A DNA stretch of 64,000 nt from NCBI GenBank assembly GCA_000827265.1, contig KN834784.1, positions 472,796 to 536,795 of the forward strand, in the 5' to 3' direction. The DNA is from Collybiopsis luxurians FD-317 M1 (taxonomy: Eukaryota > Basidiomycota > Agaricomycetes > Agaricales > Omphalotaceae). Below the pieces are notes generated by a model. The model did not search any database and had not been told where the DNA came from. It saw nothing but the letters and a program-made list of their open reading frames with translations. Made by a program: the position numbers and the translations under genes. Shown piece by piece: positions 1 through 9,924 of the stretch (its first letter is position 1; the number at the start of each line of letters is the position of its first letter).

Positions 1-777
1 ATTAATGAACTGTCCTTGTTTCTCTTCTTGCATCTGTCGCATGACCACATGCTCCATACCTTTTATTCTCATAGCTGTCACTTAGCTATTGTCTTCCAGT
101 AGCATTAGTTTCTCATCTTGTCCTCCAGTAGCATTAGTCCCTCTTACAGCTTACTACAGTATATATACCTACCACCTGTAACCTGAGTCCCCATCTTGAC
201 CTCTCTGTTGATTGGGACCAGGTGAGTATCCTGCTTGTACCAGTAGACTATTTAATTAACTCTGTTGATTGGGACCAGACTTTGCCTGAACTGATTACTG
301 TGCTCTTGAAAGTCACTCCACTGTAAACCGCTTTGTGACAACCTCCAGGTGAACAGATATTGTCATTTTCTGCAATTGCAAATACTCAGGTGAGGATCCT
401 AACAAATAGATGTGCTGCATGGAACAAGGTTTCTAAAGAGTATTGCAAGTGGTCAAGGAACTGCAAGGAGAGTGAACAAGTACTATCATCTAGAACCTAA
501 GGGAGTTATTTAGAAAGTGCAAGGTTGTCAAGTACTCCAAAAATGGTGATGCACACCTAGAATCCAGGGAAAGATTTCCTGTGTATCAAGAGTGATTTCA
601 GGCACAACTTCCTCCCTCCTCCTGATTGTGTACAATGTTGGTTTCTCCCTGCAATATTTCTTGCTTCTGATCTTTGCAGTCTGCGATCACTCCAGGAAAT
701 GCATTGACAGGGAGCAGGCTTGGCATAGCTAGATCATTGCTTTTTATAGCATCTTCATGTTCTTGGAATCATCAGAG
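1..777. other. CpG-poor non-coding stretch with short direct repeats, LTR-like
   Basis: I see no coding sequence here. Two short direct repeats stand out: a 14-nt unit (CCAGTAGCATTAGT) occurs twice between 97 and 141, and a 19-nt unit is found at 203-221 and again at 260-278. A TATA-like run follows the first pair near 160-170. Tandem U3-like repeats followed by a TATA box would suit a retrotransposon LTR or a decayed promoter. No LTR partner or target-site duplication is visible, so the identity is open. CpG is almost absent, as in the next 9 kb. Confidence 0.3.
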
Positions 778-1527
778 TCATTGCTTGGCCCACAAACATT
801 CACTTGATTGAAGCTGATAGGCAGGGAGAAGTGGAGAAGCAGGGGTCAAGGATTGAGAGGAAATAGTGCAAATGGACAATGGTGTCAGAAGTTTAGCAGC
901 TGGTAGGAGTTCAATTTCTTGCTCTTGAAGCAGTTGCTCCAGTCTACAAGACAGCTCTTCCACAAATCCTCTGGCTGGTGTGCCATACAAATTTGAAAGT
1001 GTTGATGAAGAAAGAGTAGAGTGAGAGATATCTGAGTGAGGACTATCAGAACACAGAGATTCTGGAGGTGAGGATAGTGTGCAGGCAGGAAGGGGATCTT
1101 CTGCAATGAAAATTGCAGTTTGCATGGAAGGTGAAGATTGTTTTCTTCTTAAAAAAGGCATTGTACAAGTGGAATTGAACAAGGATGAATGGATGGAGCT
1201 TTCTGGATGAATGGACATGAATTTAAAGGGTATTCTAATAATAGACCTTGAGCAAGGTGATAGGCAAATGTGTTGATTTACTGTCCAAAGTGCTTAAAAT
1301 GTGGGGATGTCATCTGGATCAATGTTGTAAAGATGTGGGTATTTTGACCCAAAATCTTCTATCAGTGCATTCATACAGGCCTTATAATCAGGTTCTTTGC
1401 AATAAATTTCCTCCCTCTCAACATCACAACTAATGAATACCAGTTTACAGTGGCTGTGGGTGTATTTTGAGAGCTGTATAAAGTGAGACCAAAACCAAAT
1501 GAGAATTTGGCAAATGAAAATTCCCAT
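778..1527 (-). other. unrecognised open frames downstream of the DOT1-like relic
   Basis: Two open stretches on the minus strand (778-1218, Ser/Pro/Leu-rich, and 1294-1527, which ends in a Tyr-Pro-His-Leu-Tyr-Asn segment) follow the DOT1-like domain in the same orientation. Neither resembles a family I know. They may be downstream exons of the same decayed gene or chance frames in CpG-depleted DNA, which lowers stop density on some strands. No function is claimed. Confidence 0.2.
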
Positions 1528-1759
1528 GGGTATTTCAACATGTGAGGAAGGCTAACCATTTATTTAGAGTTAAAGTGTTAGAGAACACTCAAAGCAGAAC
1601 CAAGCTATATCTGAGATGCTTAATACTACTCTACTTTTTGACTTGCCAATAATAGTCTTTACCATTATTACTCCATGATACATCACCAGACTGAAACACC
1701 TGTTTCTTTGTTGAGAATAAATCTGCAACCCTAAGTTTATTGTAGTTAATTGAATGAGT

Positions 1760-2300
1760 TGGAACACATACCATGCTCTCCACTTTGGAGACAAGAAGTA
1801 AAAAGTATCTTCAGAGATACTATAATCACACCCTTCTTGGCATGGGTCAAAGTTTTTGACAGTTGCAGATTTTCTAAATGCACAAGTTTTCAGTGAGCAT
1901 GATAACATAAAGGTTTTGATACTTGCCTTGAGCATCCAAACATTGGTTGTTGCATACTATGAGATCTGCATGCTCAATATGATATTTGGCAGTTGCATCT
2001 GTCAACATATTCCTTTGGATGATTTCCATTCCACCAATTGGTATGCTGGACAGCTGGCCGAGTTGCTGTATATGAGATAGAAGGCCTTCAGCTAGTTTCA
2101 TAAGGTCTGGGTGTAGCTCAATGCCAAATGCAGAGCATCCTGCATATAAGCTTGCCTGAACTACTACATCTCCCACACCAGAGCCCATGTCCACAATGTA
2201 AGAGGCTGAGGTGAGTTCAGCTTCTTCAAAAATTCTTTGGAGAAAACATGGGTTGAACTTGCCATACATCAGGCCATTGTATGTTTGCTTCAGGTTTAGT
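1760..2300 (-). pseudogene. DOT1-like (H3K79-type) histone methyltransferase domain, decayed
   Basis: The frame at 1874-2269 carries the DOT1 signature in order. An entry segment (Tyr-Gly-Lys-Phe-Asn-Pro-Cys-Phe) lies where other DOT1 proteins have Tyr-Gly-Glu-Leu. Next comes the SAM-binding motif I, DMGSGVGDVVVQASL, then an acidic motif (FGIELHPDLMKLAE), and finally an ADLIVCNN segment matching the motif before the lysine channel. A following frame (about 1760-1900) has a possible SLKT...VRN-like continuation. DOT1 enzymes methylate histone H3 lysine 79 on nucleosomes. The upstream helical domain and downstream barrel motifs are not recovered in one frame, stops interrupt both sides, and the surroundings are decayed and CpG-depleted. 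I therefore call it a relic, not a working gene. The family call is fairly firm; the boundaries are not. Confidence 0.6.
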
Positions 2301-3735
2301 CATAGGAGATGGAAGGATGGTTGGATATTCTTATAGTAAGTGTTTTTGATAATGTTAATCAATTTCAATGTGTTGATTAATCTGGGTAAGAGTTGCTGGA
2401 AGCATGTATTGATGACAGACAGGCACAATAGAAAGTGTGGATAACTATCAGCTTCTACTGTGTGTTCCATGTTGATGACAGCCTGCATTATATTGGTAGA
2501 TATGGGACCAGCAACTAGACTGTGTTCTGAGTGGTTTCATAAAAGATAAGAGCAAGTAACATATGACCAAGCAAAAAATTGATGGTGTAAAGCAGGTGAT
2601 GTATGGGAGATGATACATTTTGATCCACTGCAAGAATGAGGGGGTACCTGGGACAGGTTCCAAACTCAGAAAAATATACAGATATTCACAAAGAATGTGG
2701 TCACAAACTCCTCAATTAGGATGGACCCCAGATAATATAAGCGAGCAGGAGTTTCAATGCCCTTCAAGGCTGAAACACAATTAGGCCATTGGTGCAATGA
2801 TAAATTGCAACACACCAGGATAGTATCTTTTGCAGTCAGATTGAACATTTTTACATCCCACCAGCAGGCAGGCAGATGTGATAGCCTCATAACAATGGCC
2901 GAAATACTTCCACTCCAGTTTGAGCTGAAGTATGGTTTTGGGGGAAACAATTTTAATACCAAGTGCTGAATCAAGTACTGTGTTGCCTGTATGAATTACT
3001 GAGCCCAAGATTTCTGAAGTCTTGAAAGTTGATTGTCTGGGAATTAAGGGCTTCCAAGGGCTAGTTAATATTGGTTGGTCAGATTCCTTTTATCCATGTA
3101 GACATCCTTACTGCAGTATGACTTGTCTTTTCTTCTTTCTTTTCCAGCAGGGATCTGGAAACCCTGTTGACTTAGAGTTCTGTACTGGTCTTAAGTTTAA
3201 AAAACAAAAAAAAAATAGCTGCCTAATTGTAATCTGTTGTTGGGATGGCAGGCATAGGGTGATGGTGGAAGATGGACCTGAACAAGACCAATGTTCAAGT
3301 TGGGTAAGAATGCTTCATGTAAACAAGAAGCAAATAAAGGCTGCACTCAAGTTTGGTAAGAGGTCTTCATATAAACAAAGACCAAATAAATGCCACTAGG
3401 CATTTCACACTGGACCAATTCTCAGCACTTATTTTTTTATTTCAAAAAAAGAACATGTTGCACACCCAATTTCCATATTAATTACAGGGTTTAAGTAGTG
3501 TAAGTCACAAACTCTAAATGATTATCTGTGATTATACATGTTTGATAGGCTCATATTTTACCAATCAGCACAATGATCATCTACCATGGCTATGTGCTGT
3601 CCACAAAACAGGACTGTCAATTCCACCTTAAGGTAAAGTACACCAATACACAAATGTTTTGGCATCAAAAAATTGGAAGAGGCAGCTGACAGCCTGAATT
3701 CAGGTCATGGTTGTTTGAAATGTAACACTGGAAGG
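2301..3735. other. CpG-depleted stretch with no recognisable gene
   Basis: Several overlapping open frames occur on both strands (for example minus 2781-3008 and plus 3022-3399), but none matches a family I recognise and none has convincing splice sites. Two near-identical 20-25 nt segments around 3300-3390, both containing AACAA(G/A)...CAAATAAA, form a small local repeat. Most likely this is old transposon or pseudogene DNA. Confidence 0.35.
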
Positions 3736-4243
3736 ACAGCCTGAGCTGAAATCAGATGCCAATGGCAAGCCAGATGGCTTTTCTATTGTAGTCTCAAATG
3801 CTGGTGACTGGACTAATAACATTATTCACAATCCTCCAAAGAAGCTGTGGGTCCATGGATACCTGCTCCATGGACTCCTTTACACCTCAAGGCTTTTCCA
3901 CAAGATCATTGTTGTTGCCACCAGCTCTGGTATCAGACCACCACTTAGCCTTTTCCTGTGTAACTACAATGAGCAAATTCATGTCTTTTGGAGTACCCCC
4001 ACTCCAGAAACCACATACGGCTCAAAGATTAGAGATACAGTAAAGAAGGCAGATCCAAATGCATGGATTTGGGACACTCACAAGCAGGGACATCCAGATA
4101 TGGTTGCCTGTACATATAAAATGGTAGTAGAAAGTGGTGTAGAAGCTGTTTACATTATCTTGAATCTGAAGCTCACAAGAAGGGTTGTTTATGGCATGGA
4201 GAGCTGAGGAATTCCTGCTTATGGTGCCATCTTTGATTCTTAA
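3736..4243 (+). pseudogene. oxidoreductase-like (NAD-binding, FNR-like) fungal membrane protein, C-terminal fragment
   Basis: One frame reads through AGDWT, then KLWVHGYLLHG, a nucleotide-binding-type segment (KIIVVATSSGIRP), VFWSTPTPETTYG, PNAWIWDTHKQGHPDMV and GVEAVYIILNLKLTRRVVYGMES, followed by GIPAYGAIFDS and a stop. This order of motifs belongs to a fungal protein type often annotated as NRPS-like or adenylate-forming integral membrane proteins, whose C-terminal half resembles ferredoxin/ferric-reductase NAD-binding domains. The frame is broken by TGA at 4205-4207, where the family has Arg, so CGA probably became TGA. The upstream part is degraded and the usual start is missing. The family match is from memory of the motif pattern. 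Confidence 0.6.
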
Positions 4244-5669
4244 TTGTATGAACTAGTCATATAGATTCTGTATTTATCTATATTTCTTTCAATGTATTAA
4301 AAAGGTCATTGAGCATCTTTTGGGATAAATGGCTGGCCTTTGGAGTCAAGTAAGACCATACAGTGCACTTTTACTACCATATGCTCATGTCTATCATCTA
4401 TGTACCATTTCTTTAGAGCAGCTTTAATGTACCAGCTGCATTGCTGTTATCTGAAACAATGGATATCAGACAGTGATATAAAAGCTTTGACTCTCCTCTT
4501 TCAGTAATGATCAAGGAAAGGCTGAAAGGGGTACCAAGCCAGGTTTACACATACCACACAATGGCTACAACTCTCTATCCATGAGCTCTTGAAACAATCA
4601 AGGACTGCAGCGAGTCAAAGATGCTACTGGAAATGTAGTGGATGTCCTGCAGGACCATCCTATCACTGGAACTATCAACAGCAAGAATGCATATGGGATA
4701 GCTAATATGGCACTCATGGGCCCAATTTAAGCCCAGGTGTGTAATTGATGAAAATTGACAATTTCACCTTTGCATTACACACACTGGCTGCAGTAATTGT
4801 GATCTGACAGCTAAAGTCTACAATTACAGTTGACAATGGTAACTTTAATGAAAATGGAACTATTCAAAGAAAAGGGGATCCATTTTGTAGAAAGGTATAC
4901 CATTATCATTCAACACAGAATGCTTGAGAGATGTTGCTCTAGCATTTGTCCATGCTAGCAGACCCACCCAATTACAGTGGTGGTCTCTTATAAAGCAGGT
5001 GTATCATTGGAACCACATATGAATCATTCAACTGAAAGGGTTACCATTGCTAGAGACTATTATGAGTGACCAGCAAGCCAGGTTGATAAGGAACCAGATT
5101 GCTCTGATGCTGAGAATGAGATGGCTACAGCCTCATGGAACCTAATTAAAGATGAGCTGACCAGAGATACTGAATCTCAGAAGGAAATAAGGTTATAGAT
5201 CCCTTTTGATCTAAGGGACACCATTTGATGGCTATGGGTGGCCACCTAAGAATAATGAGTTGCAATATCAGAATGAAAGGAAATCTCTTCTTGAGAAAGA
5301 GATGCAACTAGATAGATGTTGATATTTTCTGTAAAGGGTAAATGAGTCAAAATATGGGCTGAAGAGGACAAATAGGATGAAAACATGCTTATGCCTTTAT
5401 TGTACAAGTACTGGTATGAAGGTAAGCGGTAAGAAGAAAAATGCAATGAAAGGTTTCAGAGATAATTGTAACTGATCACATGCTTCAGTGTGCTCAGACC
5501 ACCAGATAATACTTCAACAATAGATACTATGGATAAGTGAAGCAACAGTAGTGCTGTGGAAGTGGGAATGGGTTATTGCTCAACCCATCTGCACAGAATC
5601 AAAATGAATCTGACTCAAGTTGTTCAGGTTTAAAACTGAGGAGATTACCTATAAAGACTTATTGGAAAC
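4244..5669. other. CpG-depleted decayed DNA, no identifiable gene
   Basis: Short stop-ridden coding-like segments occur on the plus strand (for example 4600-4740 and 5080-5200) but no domain can be named. They may continue decayed genes related to the preceding pseudogene. No RNA gene or repeat boundary is visible. Confidence 0.3.
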
Positions 5670-5842
5670 TGTTGGGAAATGATTTGGGGACAAACTCTGA
5701 AACAGTTACCTATAAGAGAAACTACAATTTGAAAGAGAATTGTTTTTAAATGATTTCATATTAAACAGTAGATATTATTTTTGAGTAGTATAAATACAGT
5801 CATTAGTCTACTGTTTAATCAAGTAACCTTTGGACCATAACA
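5670..5842. repeat. possible solo LTR (173 bp)
   Basis: The segment begins TGTTGGGAAA and ends CCATAACA, the TG...CA form typical of Ty1/copia LTRs. A TATA-like run (AGTATAAATACAG) lies about two thirds of the way through. Its length happens to equal that of the copia LTR proposed at 60333-60505, although the sequences are not obviously the same. No clear 5-bp target duplication flanks it, which is a weakness. It may equally be chance. Confidence 0.35.
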
Positions 5843-8310
5843 GCCTCTGTGTGAAGTGTTTGATTATTTCCTTGCCCAGAATGTGGTTGTATACCTGCTG
5901 TGATTAGCAGTTGAGTTGCTCCCACATTTTTTGATAAAATCTACTCAAGCCCAAAACCTTTGACATATATTTTTGTTGAGACATTGAAAAGTTGACAAAT
6001 AGTTTCTTGTTGTAGAACAACTTGGAACATTTGAAAAATACAGATCATTACCTCTTCAAATAGTTGAAGTTTTGACAACAAAAGAATCAATCAGGTTAAC
6101 TGAATTGTCCTGGTATTGCAGAACCTTTGACAATGCACCCCTTGCACCCTTAACAAGAACAAACCTCATTAGTGCTCTTCTGCAGAGTTCCTCAACATGA
6201 CATCATGTATTCTTTATGAGCCACACCTAAACATTCAGATGATGTGCTTTATATTTGACAGGAACCTCCCACATCATTCAGAAAAGAGCTTCTACTGGCA
6301 CTTCTGAAAATGACAGATAGTGGTACTGTTTGATACTTAGAGGGACACAAGTAAAACTTCTGTGAGAAGACTCAAGTTAAGAAAAGAAGAGTGTCACCAG
6401 GTGATAGTGGATAAAGAGAGCTCATAATGTGATGATACATAGGATAATATCTAGACATATCAGCACATGCTCCATTCTGGAGTTTGCCTGCTGTCATTGA
6501 GTGGATAATCCACCTTTAGAAAGTGAGCCAGAGCTACTTTTAGACATCCATATCAGGTACTGGTACTTTGATTCTGTGGATCATAAGTCTCCCCTTGATC
6601 AGATTACTACTAGTAGTAGTACTGTATATAGTTGACTGTTTAACACCTGCAATTCAGCCTTGAATGGCCAGGACCATGAAAGTAAGGTGTGCTCATTACT
6701 GATCTGGGATCAAGTATATAGCTGCCATCTATCAACTGCATGTGCAGGCATATAGTCAGGGGAATGACTTGAACCATGTATGAGTAAGTATTTTGGTCTT
6801 ACTCATGTGCGGCAAATCTATGACTGGGATCTGCAATATAGAACAAATCTTGTGCATCAGTAGCTGACCAGCCATTGGTTGACATTATTCAGCAAAAGAA
6901 ATTGTACAATCAAGGAGTAGTGGGAGTGCTGCATCTGACAATGATCAGCTGATGACTCTTCCTTTCCAAGAGGAGCTGAGAAACAAGTAAATTATGTCTC
7001 CAGGCCAAGCAACCTGGACAATATATCATGACAAGTTGACCGCATTCTGCAAGGTCTATTTTCCAGAATGAGTGACAGGTTGGGATGGAGGTTACAAGTG
7101 AAAGACCTCCGAGGCAACACCCCTGAGGCAACACCAAAAGTATCTGCAGCTGATCTGCAGCCACTATCCAAAGTGCAACTTTACTAATTGTTAGGACATG
7201 AGGAGAATCACCCTTTATCCCAAGGAGCCGACCCTCGAGGATAAGGAAAAAATGGAAGGCAAGACACCTACCATGTGCATTCAAAAAAGGTCAGCAATAA
7301 GAATGATGGTACCCCTCATCTACTGGCATCTCTCTGCCATAGGCTTCACATAGGTTTCCACCAGTAAAAGATAGACAGTAATCTCAGAGAGTCAAAAATA
7401 GCAATGAAACTGGGGCAGCTAGTGGAGGAATGTGGTTCAGAAAAAGAACCGGATTCAAAGTTAAGCACAATGCAGCTAGATTTGACATTGACAAGTATTC
7501 TTCAAGGTTTCATTCCTGTACATGTTGTGTCTCACAAATATGCGCATGGTAGGACAACCAAACATGTGAGTCCACATGTATGAAGCACAGAAATTATTAC
7601 TACTCCAAATGAGTGAAAAACCTGATCAATCACAATCAGTACTACCTACTTCTATATTGCCCAGCTAAGCGACAGAGATTACTTCCCACTTTCCTGATTT
7701 TTCCCTACCTTGCTAATGCATCTTCCACTACAATTTCTCTCATTGTCCTTCTGGTTCATATTCGGCATCTTCAAGAGCAGTGCGGAACAAAATATTCCAT
7801 GCCCCTTGGAAGCTGATGGACAATTCCCTAAGAGACAGCTTCAGAGTGCATATTTGCTCAATTTTCAGAGCCAACAGTGAGGTGCACTGATGCCCCTGGA
7901 CATAGCATGATCATCATGCAAGCTGAACCATGAACAATGCATATTCTCATAGTCTAGAAATCCCTCCAAATATCTAAGCCCCTCTGCATTCGAACTAAGC
8001 CATTTTGGCTATCATACTTACTGCTGATTGACTACAGTACATGTAGAGTACAGAATCAACTAAAGCTGAAATGTGTCTGTTCCTATCCTGCCCTTCTGTT
8101 GAGTCTGAGCTGAGTTTGCTTTTGATGCATTAAGCCAATGGGTTCCCAGCTCAAGTGGATACCTCTATCAAATTTTTGGTCAGCAGGAACATTGGGAATG
8201 GATGGCGGGAGTGCACCATTGCTAGCCATGGCACATTCAGTGCTTCAAATGTAGCTGTTATTCAGGAGTATTAGTTTGTGTTTAGTTTTAATAGCACCAG
8301 GGGCACATAA
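5843..8310. other. CpG-depleted stretch without recognisable genes
   Basis: Open frames such as minus 6910-7284 and plus 7613-7816 show no known motif and are probably chance. A small perfect 9-bp inverted repeat (ATGAGTAAG / CTTACTCAT) lies at about 6779-6805. Otherwise nothing stands out. Confidence 0.35.
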
Positions 8311-8367
8311 CCTGTCAAACTATGTAAGTACAAATCTACGTAGTATGTTAGTACATAGTTTGGCAGG
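8311..8367. repeat. short hairpin: 16-bp inverted repeat with 25-nt loop
   Basis: The arms 8311-8326 (CCTGTCAAACTATGTA) and 8352-8367 (TACATAGTTTGGCAGG) are inverse complements with one mismatch. The whole unit is 57 bp. It could be the end of a foldback or MITE-like element or simply a palindrome in decayed DNA. No flanking target duplication was identified. Confidence 0.5.
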
Positions 8368-8686
8368 TGTATAGATACAAGAACTTACCCTCAGAAGCAC
8401 ACAAAATAGTATGAACAACTGAGGGGTACAAATATGTATCAGAATGTTAAATACTGTCCATAGGTAATGTAGATCTTTCATCTGAGCACCCACAAACCCA
8501 AACAGAAGCAAAGGAAAAATAGAGATGGCAAGGAAAAATAATGGAACACTGACTATGATCATGGATATGTACAGTGAGTGGACTATTAAGTATCTGGGCA
8601 GGGCTCATATCCTCAACTGAAACCAGAACATCCAACTGCAGGTCTACCTTTGACACCTGACATTGAGGTCCAACAAGATGATTATT

Positions 8687-9924
8687 TTAGGCCATAATAC
8701 CATCATCTTCAATGCTCTCATTGAAATTAAATACTTCAACTCCAGGCAAACTTTTCATGTTCACCAGGATGATTACTGCTGTAGGATACCATGCCTGTAT
8801 ACTTAATTTAGCATTCCTGATAAAGGGATCAGATAGAATTAATCTCACCAGGGCAACCACAAAAGAGGAGTTAATAAGGTGCAGAGTCTCTAGGAAACCC
8901 ATAGAGGCTGTTGAAATGCAGTTATCGATAATGCTAATAATTATGTTCATCAATTGTATGGCACAGAATATAGCTCCAGATTCAATAAGCAATAGAAGAA
9001 TCTTTTGGACCGGGCTATTGATATTGGAGGAGAGATTCCTCCAGCTTTGTCAATGAGCCCTGAGCATTTGCATTCATAGTTATGTACCCTTGACCATATA
9101 GTCGAGGAGTGAAAATGTACCACCACTTCCACATAATGAAAAGTGTCGCAAGTATATTTATGGCAATGGAAGCAGCAAAGACAATCCAGTCCAATTCCGG
9201 TGTCAGTCCATCTAGTATGGTCTGAATCTGAACAACATCTACAGTGCAATCTGCAATATTTAGGCCTAGTAATATTTCACAAAACTGATTTGAGATATGT
9301 AGCTCTTAATATTTTTGTGACTCACCTATATTGGCTATTGTGAGAATAGTGGGGAGGATTTTCCAAAGTATTCCCTCAGGAAGTAACACCCATGCTCTCC
9401 AGACCACAATACCGTCACTGATAAGAAGCTGAGTTTGGTTAACAGTGTATTGTTGTGCAGCTGGTGTGCTTACCAGGATTGATTGAGGGAAGATATCCAT
9501 ATAGGCCCAAATCAGGTCTTGCGAATCCGCGGCACTGTCTGTTATCTTGCCAGCAACATCAGCAATATCAACCAAGAAGGTTGCGTTGGAAATTAAGAAT
9601 ACAGTGAAGGAAAGGAATACAGTTAGGCAGCAAAAAAATAAGATAATTCTAGGGCATGACTGTGGCTTAATGCTAATATATATCAATAATCAGAAGAAAG
9701 CTTCAATTGGATATATGACCCACCTCAGTTGGTAAAGCGCAATAAATGTCATCAAGAGCAGTGCACCTGCAAAGTTACCATGCCTCACTTCAGTTGATAT
9801 CTGTTATGAGATTCAGGATCAATAATGATTTACCGTAACCCACTGCTGCAATTATGGTGTCCACAATGTCAAGAGTGAAATTTGCACCATCAATGGCCAA
9901 GATTTCCTGCTCCTCAGGAGACAT
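8687..9924 (-). pseudogene. fungal multi-pass membrane protein (seven-helix type), frame-broken
   Basis: The ATG at 9924 opens an exon ending at 9834 with a GT donor. Further exons encode hydrophobic helices, then a diagnostic LLISDGIVVWRAWVLLPEG segment and, after an intron, DWIVFAASIAINILATLF followed by WKWWYIF. The last part (VQKILLLLIESGAIFCAIQL ... AWYPTAVIILVNMKS) is typical of the C-terminal half of a common Agaricomycete family of uncharacterised seven-helix proteins. The frame before 9010 ends in a stop (QYQ*), while the continuing match lies in another frame, so a small indel or lost intron breaks the gene. CpG loss and its position in the decayed block support pseudogene status. 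The function of this family is unknown. Confidence 0.6.
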
